Assembly (NCBI GenBank): GCA_019428955.1
Contig: JAHYJF010000189.1
Location: 1 to 7,040 of the forward strand
Length of the DNA stretch: 7,040 nucleotides
DNA from: Burkholderiaceae bacterium
GTDB taxonomy: Bacteria; Pseudomonadota; Gammaproteobacteria; Burkholderiales; Burkholderiaceae_E
Direction of reading: 5' to 3'
How positions within the stretch are numbered: the stretch's first letter is position 1; every line of letters starts with the position of its first letter. A program made the position numbers and the translations under genes. Below the pieces are notes generated by a model. It made no database searches and was not told where the DNA came from. It worked only from the letters and a program-made list of their open reading frames with translations. Positions 1-6,910 of the stretch are shown here, piece after piece.

Positions 1-621
1 CGCGCGCGCGCCGAACTCGGCATCGGCGGGGATGTGCCGGTGCTGGCATTGCTTCCCGGCAGCCGCAACGCGGAGCTGAAGTATCTCCTGGGGCCATTTC
101 TGGAGACGGCCGCCTGGATTCATGCGCGCCGTCCGGAGTTCGAGTTCGTGCTGCCAGCGGCTTCCAAGGGTCACTATGACCGCATTGTCGAGTGGGTCCG
201 CTCCGCACACCTGCCCGAGAGCCTGCGCTTACGGATCGTCTCGGGAGGCTCCCACAACGTGCTCGAAGCCTGCGATGCGGCGCTGGTCGCCAGCGGTACC
301 GCGACACTCGAGACCGCGCTCTTCAAGAAGCCGATGGTGATTGCCTACCGCATGGCCTGGAGCAATTACCAGATCATCCGTCGCATGGCCTATCTGCCCC
401 ACGTCGGCCTGCCCAATATCCTCTGTGCCCAGGCGGTAGTGCCGGAGTTCATTCAGGAGGCGGTCGAACCGGCTGCGATGGGCGCCGCCTTGCTGGCGCA
501 GGTAGACGATCAGGCATTGCAGCGCCAACTGGTCGAACGTTTCACGGCGCTTCACGTGCGGTTGCGCCGCGGCTGCGCGCAACGCGCCGCGGAGATCATC
601 ATGGAAGTCGCAGATGGCTGA
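1..621 (+). CDS. lpxB: Lipid-A-disaccharide synthase, C-terminal part (5' end outside window)
   Basis: LpxB is the glycosyltransferase that joins UDP-2,3-diacylglucosamine and lipid X into the lipid A disaccharide, at the cytoplasmic face of the inner membrane. The reading frame is open from the first base and ends at TGA 619-621, giving 206 residues against roughly 380 for the full protein, so about the N-terminal 45% is missing. Family hallmarks are visible in order: LLPGSRNAEL (residues 17-26 of the fragment), SGTATLE (98-104), KKPMVIAYRM (109-118), and VGLPNIL followed by VVPEFIQ (135-152). An internal GTG at 34 could be mistaken for a start, but the upstream residues ARAELGIGG continue the normal LpxB pattern. 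Its last 8 bases overlap rnhB. The family assignment is firm; the truncation is only the window edge. Confidence 0.96.
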   Translation, partial: RARAELGIGGDVPVLALLPGSRNAELKYLLGPFLETAAWIHARRPEFEFVLPAASKGHYDRIVEWVRSAHLPESLRLRIVSGGSHNVLEACDAALVASGTATLETALFKKPMVIAYRMAWSNYQIIRRMAYLPHVGLPNILCAQAVVPEFIQEAVEPAAMGAALLAQVDDQALQRQLVERFTALHVRLRRGCAQRAAEIIMEVADG

Positions 622-1246
622 CCTCAGCCTGGGAGCCACCACGGGACAGTTGCTGTTCGACGAACCGCTCATCTGCGGAGTTGACGAAGCAGGACGAGGC
701 CCACTGGCCGGTCCGGTCTATGCCGCCGCAGTGATCCTCGATCCCGCGCAACCAGTCGTTGGGCTGCGGGATTCCAAGGCCCTGTCGCCGCGTCGCCGCG
801 AACAGCTCGCGGTGCTCATCCGTGAGCGCGCCATTGCCTGGTCGATCGCCAGTGCCAGCGCGGCTGAAATCGACCGCATCAACATCCTGCAGGCAACATT
901 GCTGGCGATGAGCCGGGCCGTGGCCGGGCTTGCTGTCAGGCCAGCGCTGGCCCGGGTCGATGGCAACCAGGCCCCGCGCCTCGAATGCCGGGTCGAGACA
1001 CTGGTGCGCGGCGACTCCCTGGAACCGGCAATTTCAGCCGCCTCCATCCTCGCCAAGACGGCACGTGACGAATATCTGCTCGAGCTTCATCAGCGCTTCC
1101 CGATCTACGGCTTCGATGGCCACAAGGGCTACCCCAGCGCAATGCACCTGCGACTTCTGGCCGAGCATGGGCCGTGCGTCGAGCACCGGATGAGTTTTGC
1201 GCCGGTGCGCGCGGCCGCCCGCGCCGCCGGGGAGGGATCCGCGTGA
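614..1246 (+). CDS. rnhB: Ribonuclease HII
   Basis: RNase HII cuts the RNA strand of RNA-DNA hybrids and starts removal of single ribonucleotides misincorporated in DNA; it is cytoplasmic. The protein has 210 residues, close to the usual length of about 200. The type 2 RNase H active site is complete: the N-terminal motif CGVDEAGRGPLAGPV gives D24 and E25, the VDGN motif gives D116, and D134 lies in RGDS before the conserved SAASILAKTARDEY stretch. RDSKALSPRRRE (about 52-63) and YGFDGHKGYPS (165-175) are also typical. The ATG at 614 overlaps the end of lpxB by 8 bases (ATGGCTGA), which suggests coupled translation. The stop shares bases with the GTG start of the next gene. The lpxB-rnhB pairing is common in proteobacteria. 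Confidence 0.96.
   Translation: MADLSLGATTGQLLFDEPLICGVDEAGRGPLAGPVYAAAVILDPAQPVVGLRDSKALSPRRREQLAVLIRERAIAWSIASASAAEIDRINILQATLLAMSRAVAGLAVRPALARVDGNQAPRLECRVETLVRGDSLEPAISAASILAKTARDEYLLELHQRFPIYGFDGHKGYPSAMHLRLLAEHGPCVEHRMSFAPVRAAARAAGEGSA
1231..1236 (+). promoter_or_regulatory. Ribosome binding site that sets the start of the RNA methyltransferase
   Basis: GGAGGG lies 6 bases before GTG 1243 and inside the end of rnhB. It supports GTG 1243 over the in-frame ATG at 1174, which would overlap rnhB by 73 bases and add residues unlike the family. Confidence 0.75.
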
Positions 1247-2061
1247 CCACCATTCGCTCCGCCGCCAACGACCATTACCGCAACTTGCTGCGCCTCGGCG
1301 GCTCGGCGCGCGAGCGGCGCCGCAGCGCTCAGACCGTGATCGAGGGCATCCACCTGATCGAGGCCTATCTGGATCGCTACGGCGATTTGCGGACCATGTT
1401 CGTGCCGGAACGTGCTCTGGCACTTCCTGAACACGCCGCGCTGATTGCCCGCCAGGCACGCGGGCCCACCGTGCTGGCGGATTCATTGTTCGAACGAGCC
1501 AGCCAGGTCGGGCACGGCAACGGGCCGTTGGCAGTGATCGACGTGCCGGTCCTGACTTTGCCCGAGATCATCGCGTGCGACGCGGTATATCTTGACCGGA
1601 TCCAGGACCCGGGCAATCTCGGAACGATCCTGCGCACTTGCGCCGCCGTCGGGGTGAGTACCGTGATGTTGTCGCCCGAGGCCACGCCGGCCTGGTCGCC
1701 CAAGGCACTGCGCGCGGGCATGGGGGCGCACTTCCATCTCCAGATTCACGAAGAGGTGCCGGCCACGATTTTCGGCAAACGCGTGCGGGTCGAATTGCTG
1801 GGCTTGCGCGCCGATGATGCGCAGTGCCTCTACGATGTCGACCTGCTTGCCCCGGTGGTCTGGCTGCTGGGCAACGAGGGCGCTGGCCTTGCTGGAGAGC
1901 TCCTGGCGCTGCCAGGCGCGCGCGCGGTGTCCATTCCACAGGAGGCGAGTGCCGTTGAATCGCTCAACGTCGCTACGGCCGCAGCGGTGGCCCTTTACGA
2001 GCAGTTTCGCCAGCGCCGAGTTGCAGCGGCGGACGCGGCGACGCGCAGTGAGGTCGTGTAA
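1243..2061 (+). CDS. TrmH/SpoU family RNA 2'-O-ribose methyltransferase
   Basis: This enzyme family transfers a methyl group from S-adenosylmethionine to a ribose 2'-hydroxyl in rRNA or tRNA. From the GTG start the protein has 272 residues. The N-terminal part (about 1-100) matches the RNA-recognition domain of RlmB/TrmH-like enzymes, with RERRRSAQTVIEGIHLIEAYL at about 23-43. The C-terminal SPOUT knot domain carries all three motifs: motif 1 LDRIQDPGNLGTILRTC (117-133), motif 2 WLLGNEGAGL (207-216), and motif 3 SIPQEASAVESLNVATAAA (230-248). The GTGA overlap with rnhB and the ribosome binding site GGAGGG support the start. I cannot say from sequence whether the target is a specific 23S rRNA position or a tRNA, so no symbol is given. 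The unusual point in motif 3 is SIPQEAS where many relatives have IPM plus a Gly. Confidence 0.92.
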   Translation: MTTIRSAANDHYRNLLRLGGSARERRRSAQTVIEGIHLIEAYLDRYGDLRTMFVPERALALPEHAALIARQARGPTVLADSLFERASQVGHGNGPLAVIDVPVLTLPEIIACDAVYLDRIQDPGNLGTILRTCAAVGVSTVMLSPEATPAWSPKALRAGMGAHFHLQIHEEVPATIFGKRVRVELLGLRADDAQCLYDVDLLAPVVWLLGNEGAGLAGELLALPGARAVSIPQEASAVESLNVATAAAVALYEQFRQRRVAAADAATRSEVV

Positions 2062-2114
2062 AGTGCCGCTCTTTGCGCTGATCAACTGTGGCCCTCGGTA
2101 CGCGGGCGAATAAC

Positions 2115-3653
2115 GTGCGACTGGAACTACGCGGCATCAGCAAGCACTATCCAGGTGTCGTGGCCAACGACAACGTCAACCTGCGCTTGCAGCCGGGTGA
2201 AATCCACGCTGTGCTGGGCGAAAACGGTGCCGGCAAGTCGACCCTGATGAAGATCATCTACGGTGCAGTTCGACCCGAGTCGGGCACGATTCTCTGGAAT
2301 GGCACGCCGGTTGAAATCCGCTCGCCCCACGATGCGCGCGCGTTGGGTATCTCGATGGTGTTCCAGAACTTCTCGCTGTTCGAGACCCTGACCGTGGCCG
2401 AGAATGTGTGGCTGGGGTTGGAGAGCACCGTGAGTCTGGCGACCGTCACGGAGCGCATTCGGGCGGTGGGCGGACAGTACAGTCTGGAAATCGATCCTGA
2501 CCGCCCGGTTCACACGCTGGCGGTTGGACAGCGGCAGCGGGTCGAAATCGTGCGGGCGCTGCTCACCGATCCGAGCCTGTTGATCCTCGACGAGCCTACC
2601 TCGGTACTGACGCCGCAGGCCGTCGATCGGCTCTTCGATACGCTGCGCAAGTTGGCCGCGACCGGTTGCAGCATCCTGTATATCAGCCACAAGCTCGACG
2701 AGATTCGGCGCCTGTGTCACAACTGCACTATCCTGCGCGCTGGCCGCGTGACCGGTGAGGTCGATCCGGCGCTCGAGACCAACGCCAGCCTCTCGCGACT
2801 GATGATCGGTGCCGATCCGCCGCGCCTGCGTCACGAGGCGGTGACCCCGGGGGCCGTCGCCATCGAGGTGCGCGCGCTGAGCCTGCCGCAGCGCGATCGC
2901 TTCGGGACGGCATTGCACGACATCAACCTGGAGGTCCGCAGCGGCGAGATCGTGGGCATCGCCGGAGTGTCCGGCAACGGCCAGCGGGAACTGCTGGCGG
3001 TGCTCTCGGGCGAGGACCGGCAGGCCGAAAACGATGCGATCAGATTGTTCGGCAAGCCGATCGGGAGCCTCGGCCCGCGCCGACGGCGTCGGCAGGGGCT
3101 GCATTTCGTGCCCGAAGAGCGCCTTGGGCGAGGTGCGGTGCCCGGGATGTCGCTGGCCCAGAACGTCCTGCTGACCCGTATGCACGACCGCGGCCGGCGC
3201 CGTGCGCTCATCAACCGCGGCTGGATCGGCCTAGGTGCGGTCGCGGACCTGGCGCGCTCGCTGATCGGGCGGTTCGCGGTCAAGGCCGATGGCTCGGAAG
3301 CTGCCGCCATGAGTCTCTCGGGCGGCAATCTCCAGAAGTTCATCGTCGGCCGCGAGATCGATGCCGAGCCCCAGGTGTTGATCGTCTCCCAGCCCACGTG
3401 GGGCGTCGATGTCGGGGCGGCAGCACAGATCCGGGCCGAATTGCTGGCCTTGCGCGCCGGTGGCTGCGCGGTCCTGGTGGTTTCCGAAGAACTCGATGAG
3501 CTCTTCGAGATCAGCGACCGCCTGGTGGTGATTGCGGGCGGTCGATTGTCGCCGTCGATTCCGGTCGCCGAGGCCACGGTCGAGACCATCGGCGAGTGGA
3601 TGAGCGGTCTCTGGCCTGGCGCCACTCCCAAGGCGGAGAGCCATGCGGCTTGA
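2115..3653 (+). CDS. BMP-type ABC importer ATPase, two fused nucleotide-binding domains
   Basis: This cytoplasmic subunit powers the importer encoded by the next three genes. It has 512 residues, the usual size for the tandem-NBD ATPases of BMP/nucleoside and sugar importers. Domain 1 has Walker A GENGAGKST (35-43), Q-loop Q84 in VFQNFSLF, signature LAVGQRQRVE (135-144), Walker B LLILDEPTS (155-163) with E160, and switch H192. Domain 2 (from about 247) has a degenerate P-loop GVSGNGQREL (284-293) without the lysine, a good signature LSGGNLQK (401-408), and Walker B VLIVSQPTWGVDVG (421-434) in which the usual Asp-Glu is Ser-Gln. Only one ATP site is thus likely to be hydrolytic, as is common in this family. 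GTG 2115 gives MRLELRGISK, a normal N-terminus. GTG 2088 is in frame and would add 9 residues; neither has a clear ribosome binding site. An in-frame TGA at 2079 excludes anything further upstream. Confidence 0.93.
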   Translation: MRLELRGISKHYPGVVANDNVNLRLQPGEIHAVLGENGAGKSTLMKIIYGAVRPESGTILWNGTPVEIRSPHDARALGISMVFQNFSLFETLTVAENVWLGLESTVSLATVTERIRAVGGQYSLEIDPDRPVHTLAVGQRQRVEIVRALLTDPSLLILDEPTSVLTPQAVDRLFDTLRKLAATGCSILYISHKLDEIRRLCHNCTILRAGRVTGEVDPALETNASLSRLMIGADPPRLRHEAVTPGAVAIEVRALSLPQRDRFGTALHDINLEVRSGEIVGIAGVSGNGQRELLAVLSGEDRQAENDAIRLFGKPIGSLGPRRRRRQGLHFVPEERLGRGAVPGMSLAQNVLLTRMHDRGRRRALINRGWIGLGAVADLARSLIGRFAVKADGSEAAAMSLSGGNLQKFIVGREIDAEPQVLIVSQPTWGVDVGAAAQIRAELLALRAGGCAVLVVSEELDELFEISDRLVVIAGGRLSPSIPVAEATVETIGEWMSGLWPGATPKAESHAA

Positions 3654-4707
3654 GCCTCGGCCCCGGCTCTCGCGGGTGATGGCGTTCACGTCGCCCCTGA
3701 TCGCGCTGGCGCTGACCGTTATGCTCGGCGCCTTGCTGTTTCTGGTGCTGGGCAAGGACCCGGTGGCCGGACTGCGAATGTTCTTCTATGAACCGTTGCG
3801 CAGCGTCTACTCGCTGTCCGAGCTGGCACTCAAGGCGACGCCACTGATTCTCTGCGCGATCGGTTTGTCGGTGTGCTACCGCTCCAACGTCTGGAATATC
3901 GGTGCCGAGGGGCAACTGCTGGCCGGCGCGATCGCTGCGGGCGGTGTTGCGCTCTACGTGACCACCCATGGAGGAAGTGATCTTGGCCGCTGGGTGGTGG
4001 TGCCGATTCTGCTGTGTGGCGTTATCGGTGGCATGTTGTGGGCGTCGATTACTGCGCTCCTGCGCGATCGTTTCCACGCCAACGAGATCCTGGTCAGCCT
4101 GATGCTGGTCTACGTGGCGCAGTTGCTGCTGAGCTACCTGGTCTTCGGTCCGTGGAAGGATCCGCTCGGTTACAACTTTCCCCAGACCAAGGTCTTCGCA
4201 CCCGAGACGCTGCTGCCCATTCTGGTCGCTTCCACACGGCTGCACGTCGGCTTCCTGGTGGCATTGGCAGCCGTCGGTGTGGCCTGGGTGTTCATGTTCC
4301 GCACCTATGTTGGTTTCCAGCTCCAGGTGGGGGGGATGGCGCCGGACGCGGCCCGTTATGCCGGATTTGCCGCGCGCCGGGCGCTCTGGATCTCGATGCT
4401 CGTGAGCGGGGGCACGGCGGGCCTGGCAGGAGCGATGGAAGTTGCCGGACCGCTGGCGCAGCTTACGCCCCACGTTTCTCCGGGTTATGGGTTTAGCGCG
4501 ATCATCGTCGCCTTTGTCGGGCGCTTGCACCCGATCGGCTGCGTCTTCGCCGGTTTCCTGCTCTCGATGATGCTCATTGGGGGGGAACTGGCGCAGACCC
4601 GTTTGGGTTTGCCCAACGCTCTCACCGGAGTCTTCCAGGGCTTGCTGCTGATCACCCTGCTGGGCTGTGACACGCTGATTCGCTACCGTATTCGTTGGGT
4701 TCGATGA
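3643..4707 (+). CDS. BMP-type ABC importer permease, first subunit
   Basis: This is an inner-membrane permease of the branched-chain/BPD_transp_2 superfamily, YufP/NupP-like, forming half of the transport channel. It has 354 residues and a short basic cytoplasmic N-terminus (MRLEPRPRLSR). Hydrophobic segments lie at about 16-37, 64-79, 84-105, 117-140, 148-169, 200-220, 250-268, 283-315 and 327-345. The conserved loop NVWNIGAEGQLLAG (82-95) and the cytoplasmic-side motif FHANEILVSLML (144-155) are hallmarks of this subfamily. ATG 3643 overlaps the ATPase gene by 11 bases and follows GGAGAG at 3635-3640. The tight overlap implies one operon with coupled translation. The assignment to the family is secure; the transported compound is inferred from the whole system. 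Confidence 0.94.
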   Translation: MRLEPRPRLSRVMAFTSPLIALALTVMLGALLFLVLGKDPVAGLRMFFYEPLRSVYSLSELALKATPLILCAIGLSVCYRSNVWNIGAEGQLLAGAIAAGGVALYVTTHGGSDLGRWVVVPILLCGVIGGMLWASITALLRDRFHANEILVSLMLVYVAQLLLSYLVFGPWKDPLGYNFPQTKVFAPETLLPILVASTRLHVGFLVALAAVGVAWVFMFRTYVGFQLQVGGMAPDAARYAGFAARRALWISMLVSGGTAGLAGAMEVAGPLAQLTPHVSPGYGFSAIIVAFVGRLHPIGCVFAGFLLSMMLIGGELAQTRLGLPNALTGVFQGLLLITLLGCDTLIRYRIRWVR

Positions 4708-5630
4708 TGACGCTCGAAATCGCGCTGCTCATTGCCGCCACCTTGAACGCCGGTACGCCGCTGGCGCTGGCATCACTCGGGCTGCTGGCCAACGAACGCG
4801 CCGGCATCCTAAATCTCGGCGCCGAGGGCATGTTGCTGATCTCTGCGATCGCGGGCTTTGCAGTGGCCTTGCATACCGGCAGTGACACTCTGGGGTTTCT
4901 GGGCGCCGCGCTCGCCGGCGCGTTGGTGGCGGCGGTGTTCGGCTGGCTCGTGATCTGGCTCAATACCAACCAGTACGCTACCGGGCTGGCGCTCAGCTTG
5001 TTTGGCGGCGGCTTCTCCGCCTTCGTGGGCCTGGGTTACGTGGGCAAGGCCCTGCCGCCGCGCCCACAGTTCGAGATTCCCCTGCTCAGCGAAATCCCGT
5101 TGCTGGGACCGGCGCTCTTTCGCCAGCACCCCATGGTCTACCTGGCAATCGCCCTGGCGCTCGGCATGGTCTGGTTCCTCTACCGCTCGCGCCCCGGCCT
5201 GGTGCTGCGCGCAGTGGGCGAATCTCCCGAATCGGCCCATGCGCTGGGTTATCCCGTGCGGCGTATCCGACTCCTTGCGGTGATGACCGGGGGGGTCTTG
5301 TGCGGTCTGGCGGGCGCCTACATCTCGGTGGTCTACACCCCGCTGTGGGTGGAATCGATGACCGGTGGGCGAGGCTGGATTGCCCTGGCGCTGACGACTT
5401 TTGCCACCTGGCGGCCGCGCCGGGTTCTGCTCGGGGCCTACCTGTTCGGCGGCGTGACGATGTTCCAGTTCTACCTCCAGGGCATCGGTGTGCAGGTCTC
5501 CAGCCAGTTGCTGTCGATGTTGCCGTACCTCTCCACGATCGCAGTGTTGGTGCTCATTTCGCGCAATCCGACCTTCATCCGCGTCAACATGCCAGCATCT
5601 CTCGGAAAACCCTTTTATCCCGGCAGCTGA
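4704..5630 (+). CDS. BMP-type ABC importer permease, second subunit
   Basis: This is the second inner-membrane permease, YufQ-like, expected to pair with the upstream permease as a heterodimer. It has 308 residues and is shorter at the N-terminus than its partner, as is usual for this subunit. Hydrophobic segments lie at about 4-28, 41-56, 64-87, 92-112, 143-160, 189-211, 225-236, 241-262 and 268-286. Conserved stretches are ERAGILNLGAEGMLL (31-45, the counterpart of NIGAEGQ in the other permease), VGESPESAHALGYPV (171-185, the likely ATPase-contacting cytoplasmic loop), and SMTGGRGWIALAL (218-230). ATG 4704 overlaps the preceding stop as ATGA. The adjacent ATG 4707 is an equally possible start, one residue shorter. 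There is no clear separate ribosome binding site, which points to translational coupling. Confidence 0.94.
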   Translation: MMTLEIALLIAATLNAGTPLALASLGLLANERAGILNLGAEGMLLISAIAGFAVALHTGSDTLGFLGAALAGALVAAVFGWLVIWLNTNQYATGLALSLFGGGFSAFVGLGYVGKALPPRPQFEIPLLSEIPLLGPALFRQHPMVYLAIALALGMVWFLYRSRPGLVLRAVGESPESAHALGYPVRRIRLLAVMTGGVLCGLAGAYISVVYTPLWVESMTGGRGWIALALTTFATWRPRRVLLGAYLFGGVTMFQFYLQGIGVQVSSQLLSMLPYLSTIAVLVLISRNPTFIRVNMPASLGKPFYPGS

Positions 5631-5641
5631 TGTTCGATAAT
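5613..5641 (+). promoter_or_regulatory. Possible weak promoter before the binding-protein gene
   Basis: GATAAT at 5636-5641 matches five of six bases of the sigma-70 -10 consensus. At 17 bases upstream the -35 position holds TTTTAT (5613-5618), a poor match. If real it would give the lipoprotein gene extra transcript beyond operon read-through, which is plausible because binding proteins are usually needed in excess. This is speculative and rests on one hexamer. Confidence 0.2.
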
Positions 5642-5673
5642 CATCGGTTGCTTGACCCTCGAATCTTACCCAC

Positions 5674-5678
5674 AGGAG
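5674..5678 (+). promoter_or_regulatory. Strong ribosome binding site of the lipoprotein gene
   Basis: AGGAG, in CACAGGAGAAG, lies 5 bases before ATG 5684. It is the clearest ribosome binding site in the operon. It fixes the start at 5684, although the frame is open upstream to about 5300 through the second permease gene. Confidence 0.85.
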
Positions 5679-5683
5679 AAGAA

Positions 5684-6841
5684 ATGACTGCCTCGCCCAA
5701 GCGTTCGCTGCTGCGCTACGCAGCCCTGGCACCAGCTGTACTCGCACTGGCAATTGCCGGTTGCGGCAAGAAGGAAGAAACGAAGACCGCCGAGGCGCCA
5801 GCAGCAGCTCCGGTCGTGGCGCCCAAGGCTGAGCCGCTGAAGGTGGCTTTCGCTTATGTCGGCCCGGTCGGTGACGGTGGCTGGACTTTCGCGCACGACA
5901 ACGCCCGCAAGGCGGTCGAGGCCGAATTCGGCGACAAGGTCGCGACCAGCTTCGTTGAGAAAGTACCTGAGGCGGCAGACGCGGAACGTGTCTTTCGCGA
6001 TATGGTCGGCCAGGGCAACAAGCTGATCTTTGGTACCACCTTCGGCTATATGGAGCCGATGCTCAAGGTCGCCACGGACAGCAAGGACGTGAAATTCGAG
6101 CATGCCACCGGCTACAAACAGGCCGACAATATGCGCACTTATGATTCCCGCACCTACGAGGGCGCGTACATGGCTGGCGTGATTGCCGGCAAGATGACCA
6201 AGACCAACGTGCTGGGCGTGGTGGGCTCGATTCCCATTCCCGAGGTGATCCGTAACATCAATGCCTTCACTCTGGGCGCACAAAGCTCGAACCCCAAGAT
6301 CAAGACCAAGGTCGTGTGGGTCAATGAGTGGTTCAACCCTCCCAAGGAAACCGAGGCCGCGCAGTCGCTGATCAACGGCGGCGTCGACGTGTTGATGCAG
6401 AACACCGACTCCTCGGCCGTACTGCAGACCGCCGAGAAGAACGGCAAGTATGCCTTTGGTTGGGACTCCGACATGACCGCTTACGGCCCCAAGGCGCACC
6501 TGGCCTCGGCGGTGATCAACTGGGCCCCGTATTACATCAAGGCCGTCGGCGAGGCACTAAATGGCACCTGGAGCGGCAATCAACACAACTGGTGGGGCGT
6601 CAAGGAAGGGGCGATCGACATCGTGTCGCTCGCCGATGCCGTGCCGGCCGATACCAAGGAAAAGATCGCGCAGGTCAAGGCTGGTCTGAAGGACGGGAGC
6701 TTCGCGATCTGGAAGGGCCCGATCGTCGGCTCTGACGGCAAAGTGATACTGAAGGACGGCGAAGTGGCAGACGACCGGTTCCTTAGCGGCATCAACTTCT
6801 ATGTGAAGGGCGTCGAGGGCAAGCCTCCTGCGGGCAACTGA
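5684..6841 (+). CDS. BMP family (PnrA-like) substrate-binding lipoprotein
   Basis: This is the ligand-capturing component of the importer, a 385-residue predicted lipoprotein. The N-terminus is basic (KRSLLR), followed by a hydrophobic stretch (about 12-26) and the lipobox AIAGC with C27 as the lipidated residue. The +2 residue is Gly, so there is no inner-membrane Asp retention signal. A low-complexity linker rich in Ala, Pro, Lys and Glu (about 28-50) leads to the binding domain. BMP features are KVAFAYVGPVGDGGWTFAH (53-71), IFGTTFGYM (115-123), YEGAYMAGVIAGKMTK (158-173), GVVGSIPIPEV (178-188), and FGWDSDMTAYGP (258-269), whose D261/D263 region matches the ligand-contacting segment in relatives. 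Known family members bind purine nucleosides, purines or flavins, so a related ligand is likely but not proven. The 53-nt gap upstream and the strong ribosome binding site suggest higher expression than the membrane subunits. Confidence 0.94.
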   Translation: MTASPKRSLLRYAALAPAVLALAIAGCGKKEETKTAEAPAAAPVVAPKAEPLKVAFAYVGPVGDGGWTFAHDNARKAVEAEFGDKVATSFVEKVPEAADAERVFRDMVGQGNKLIFGTTFGYMEPMLKVATDSKDVKFEHATGYKQADNMRTYDSRTYEGAYMAGVIAGKMTKTNVLGVVGSIPIPEVIRNINAFTLGAQSSNPKIKTKVVWVNEWFNPPKETEAAQSLINGGVDVLMQNTDSSAVLQTAEKNGKYAFGWDSDMTAYGPKAHLASAVINWAPYYIKAVGEALNGTWSGNQHNWWGVKEGAIDIVSLADAVPADTKEKIAQVKAGLKDGSFAIWKGPIVGSDGKVILKDGEVADDRFLSGINFYVKGVEGKPPAGN

Positions 6842-6842
6842 G

Positions 6843-6876
6843 GTTAGTGGTGGGCCCTCACCGGGCTCGCCCTAAC
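6843..6876 (+). other. Stable RNA hairpin directly after the lipoprotein stop codon
   Basis: GTTAG (6843-6847) pairs with CTAAC (6872-6876). After one bulged T (6848), GGTGGGCCC (6849-6857) pairs with GGGCTCGCC (6863-6871) including two G-T wobbles. The loop is TCACC. The result is a 14-bp stem that begins one base after the stop codon. It has no following T-run, so it is not a classic terminator by itself. It may protect the mRNA 3' end or assist the terminator that follows 4 bases later. Confidence 0.65.
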
Positions 6877-6880
6877 GACG

Positions 6881-6910
6881 AAGGGCGCCGTTTCGCGGCG
6901 CCCTTTCTTC
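6881..6910 (+). terminator. Intrinsic (rho-independent) terminator of the importer operon
   Basis: AAGGGCGCCG (6881-6890) and CGGCGCCCTT (6896-6905) form a perfect 10-bp stem around the loop TTTCG. The pyrimidine tail TTTCTTC (6904-6910) is T-rich but interrupted by C. It sits 39 bases after the lipoprotein stop and closes the operon. The tail ends exactly where the putative intron begins, so part of the original T-tract may have been displaced beyond the insertion. Confidence 0.85.

Noticed and set aside
1..12. CG dinucleotide run at the left edge as a simple repeat
   Set aside because: It is read as Arg-Ala-Arg-Ala codons inside lpxB, in frame, and is short enough to be ordinary GC-rich coding sequence.
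1174..1242. In-frame ATG 1174 as start of the RNA methyltransferase
   Set aside because: It would overlap rnhB by 73 bases with residues (GARGRPRRRGGIR) foreign to the family. GTG 1243 has a well-spaced GGAGGG and a normal N-terminus.
5300..5683. N-terminal extension of the lipoprotein frame back to 5300
   Set aside because: It would overlap the conserved end of the second permease. The strong ribosome binding site at 5674-5678 and the signal peptide with lipobox place the start at 5684.
5631..5683. Riboswitch (purine or flavin type) ahead of the binding-protein gene
   Set aside because: The 53-base spacer is too short for a complete purine or FMN aptamer plus expression platform, and none of the conserved aptamer core bases are seen. 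The spacer before the ATPase gene is equally short.
2127..5753. Long open frames on the minus strand (for example about 2127-3185, 3511-4530 and 4809-5753)
   Set aside because: They lie opposite strongly recognised + strand genes. Their translations are rich in Arg, Gln, His and Pro without any domain, as expected for antisense frames in GC-rich coding DNA.
6843..6876. Integron attC site, considered because some group IIC introns target attC
   Set aside because: An attC site has RYYYAAC on the left and GTTRRRY on the right. Here the order is GTT at the left and AAC at the right, the core consensus does not match, and no integrase or cassette is near.
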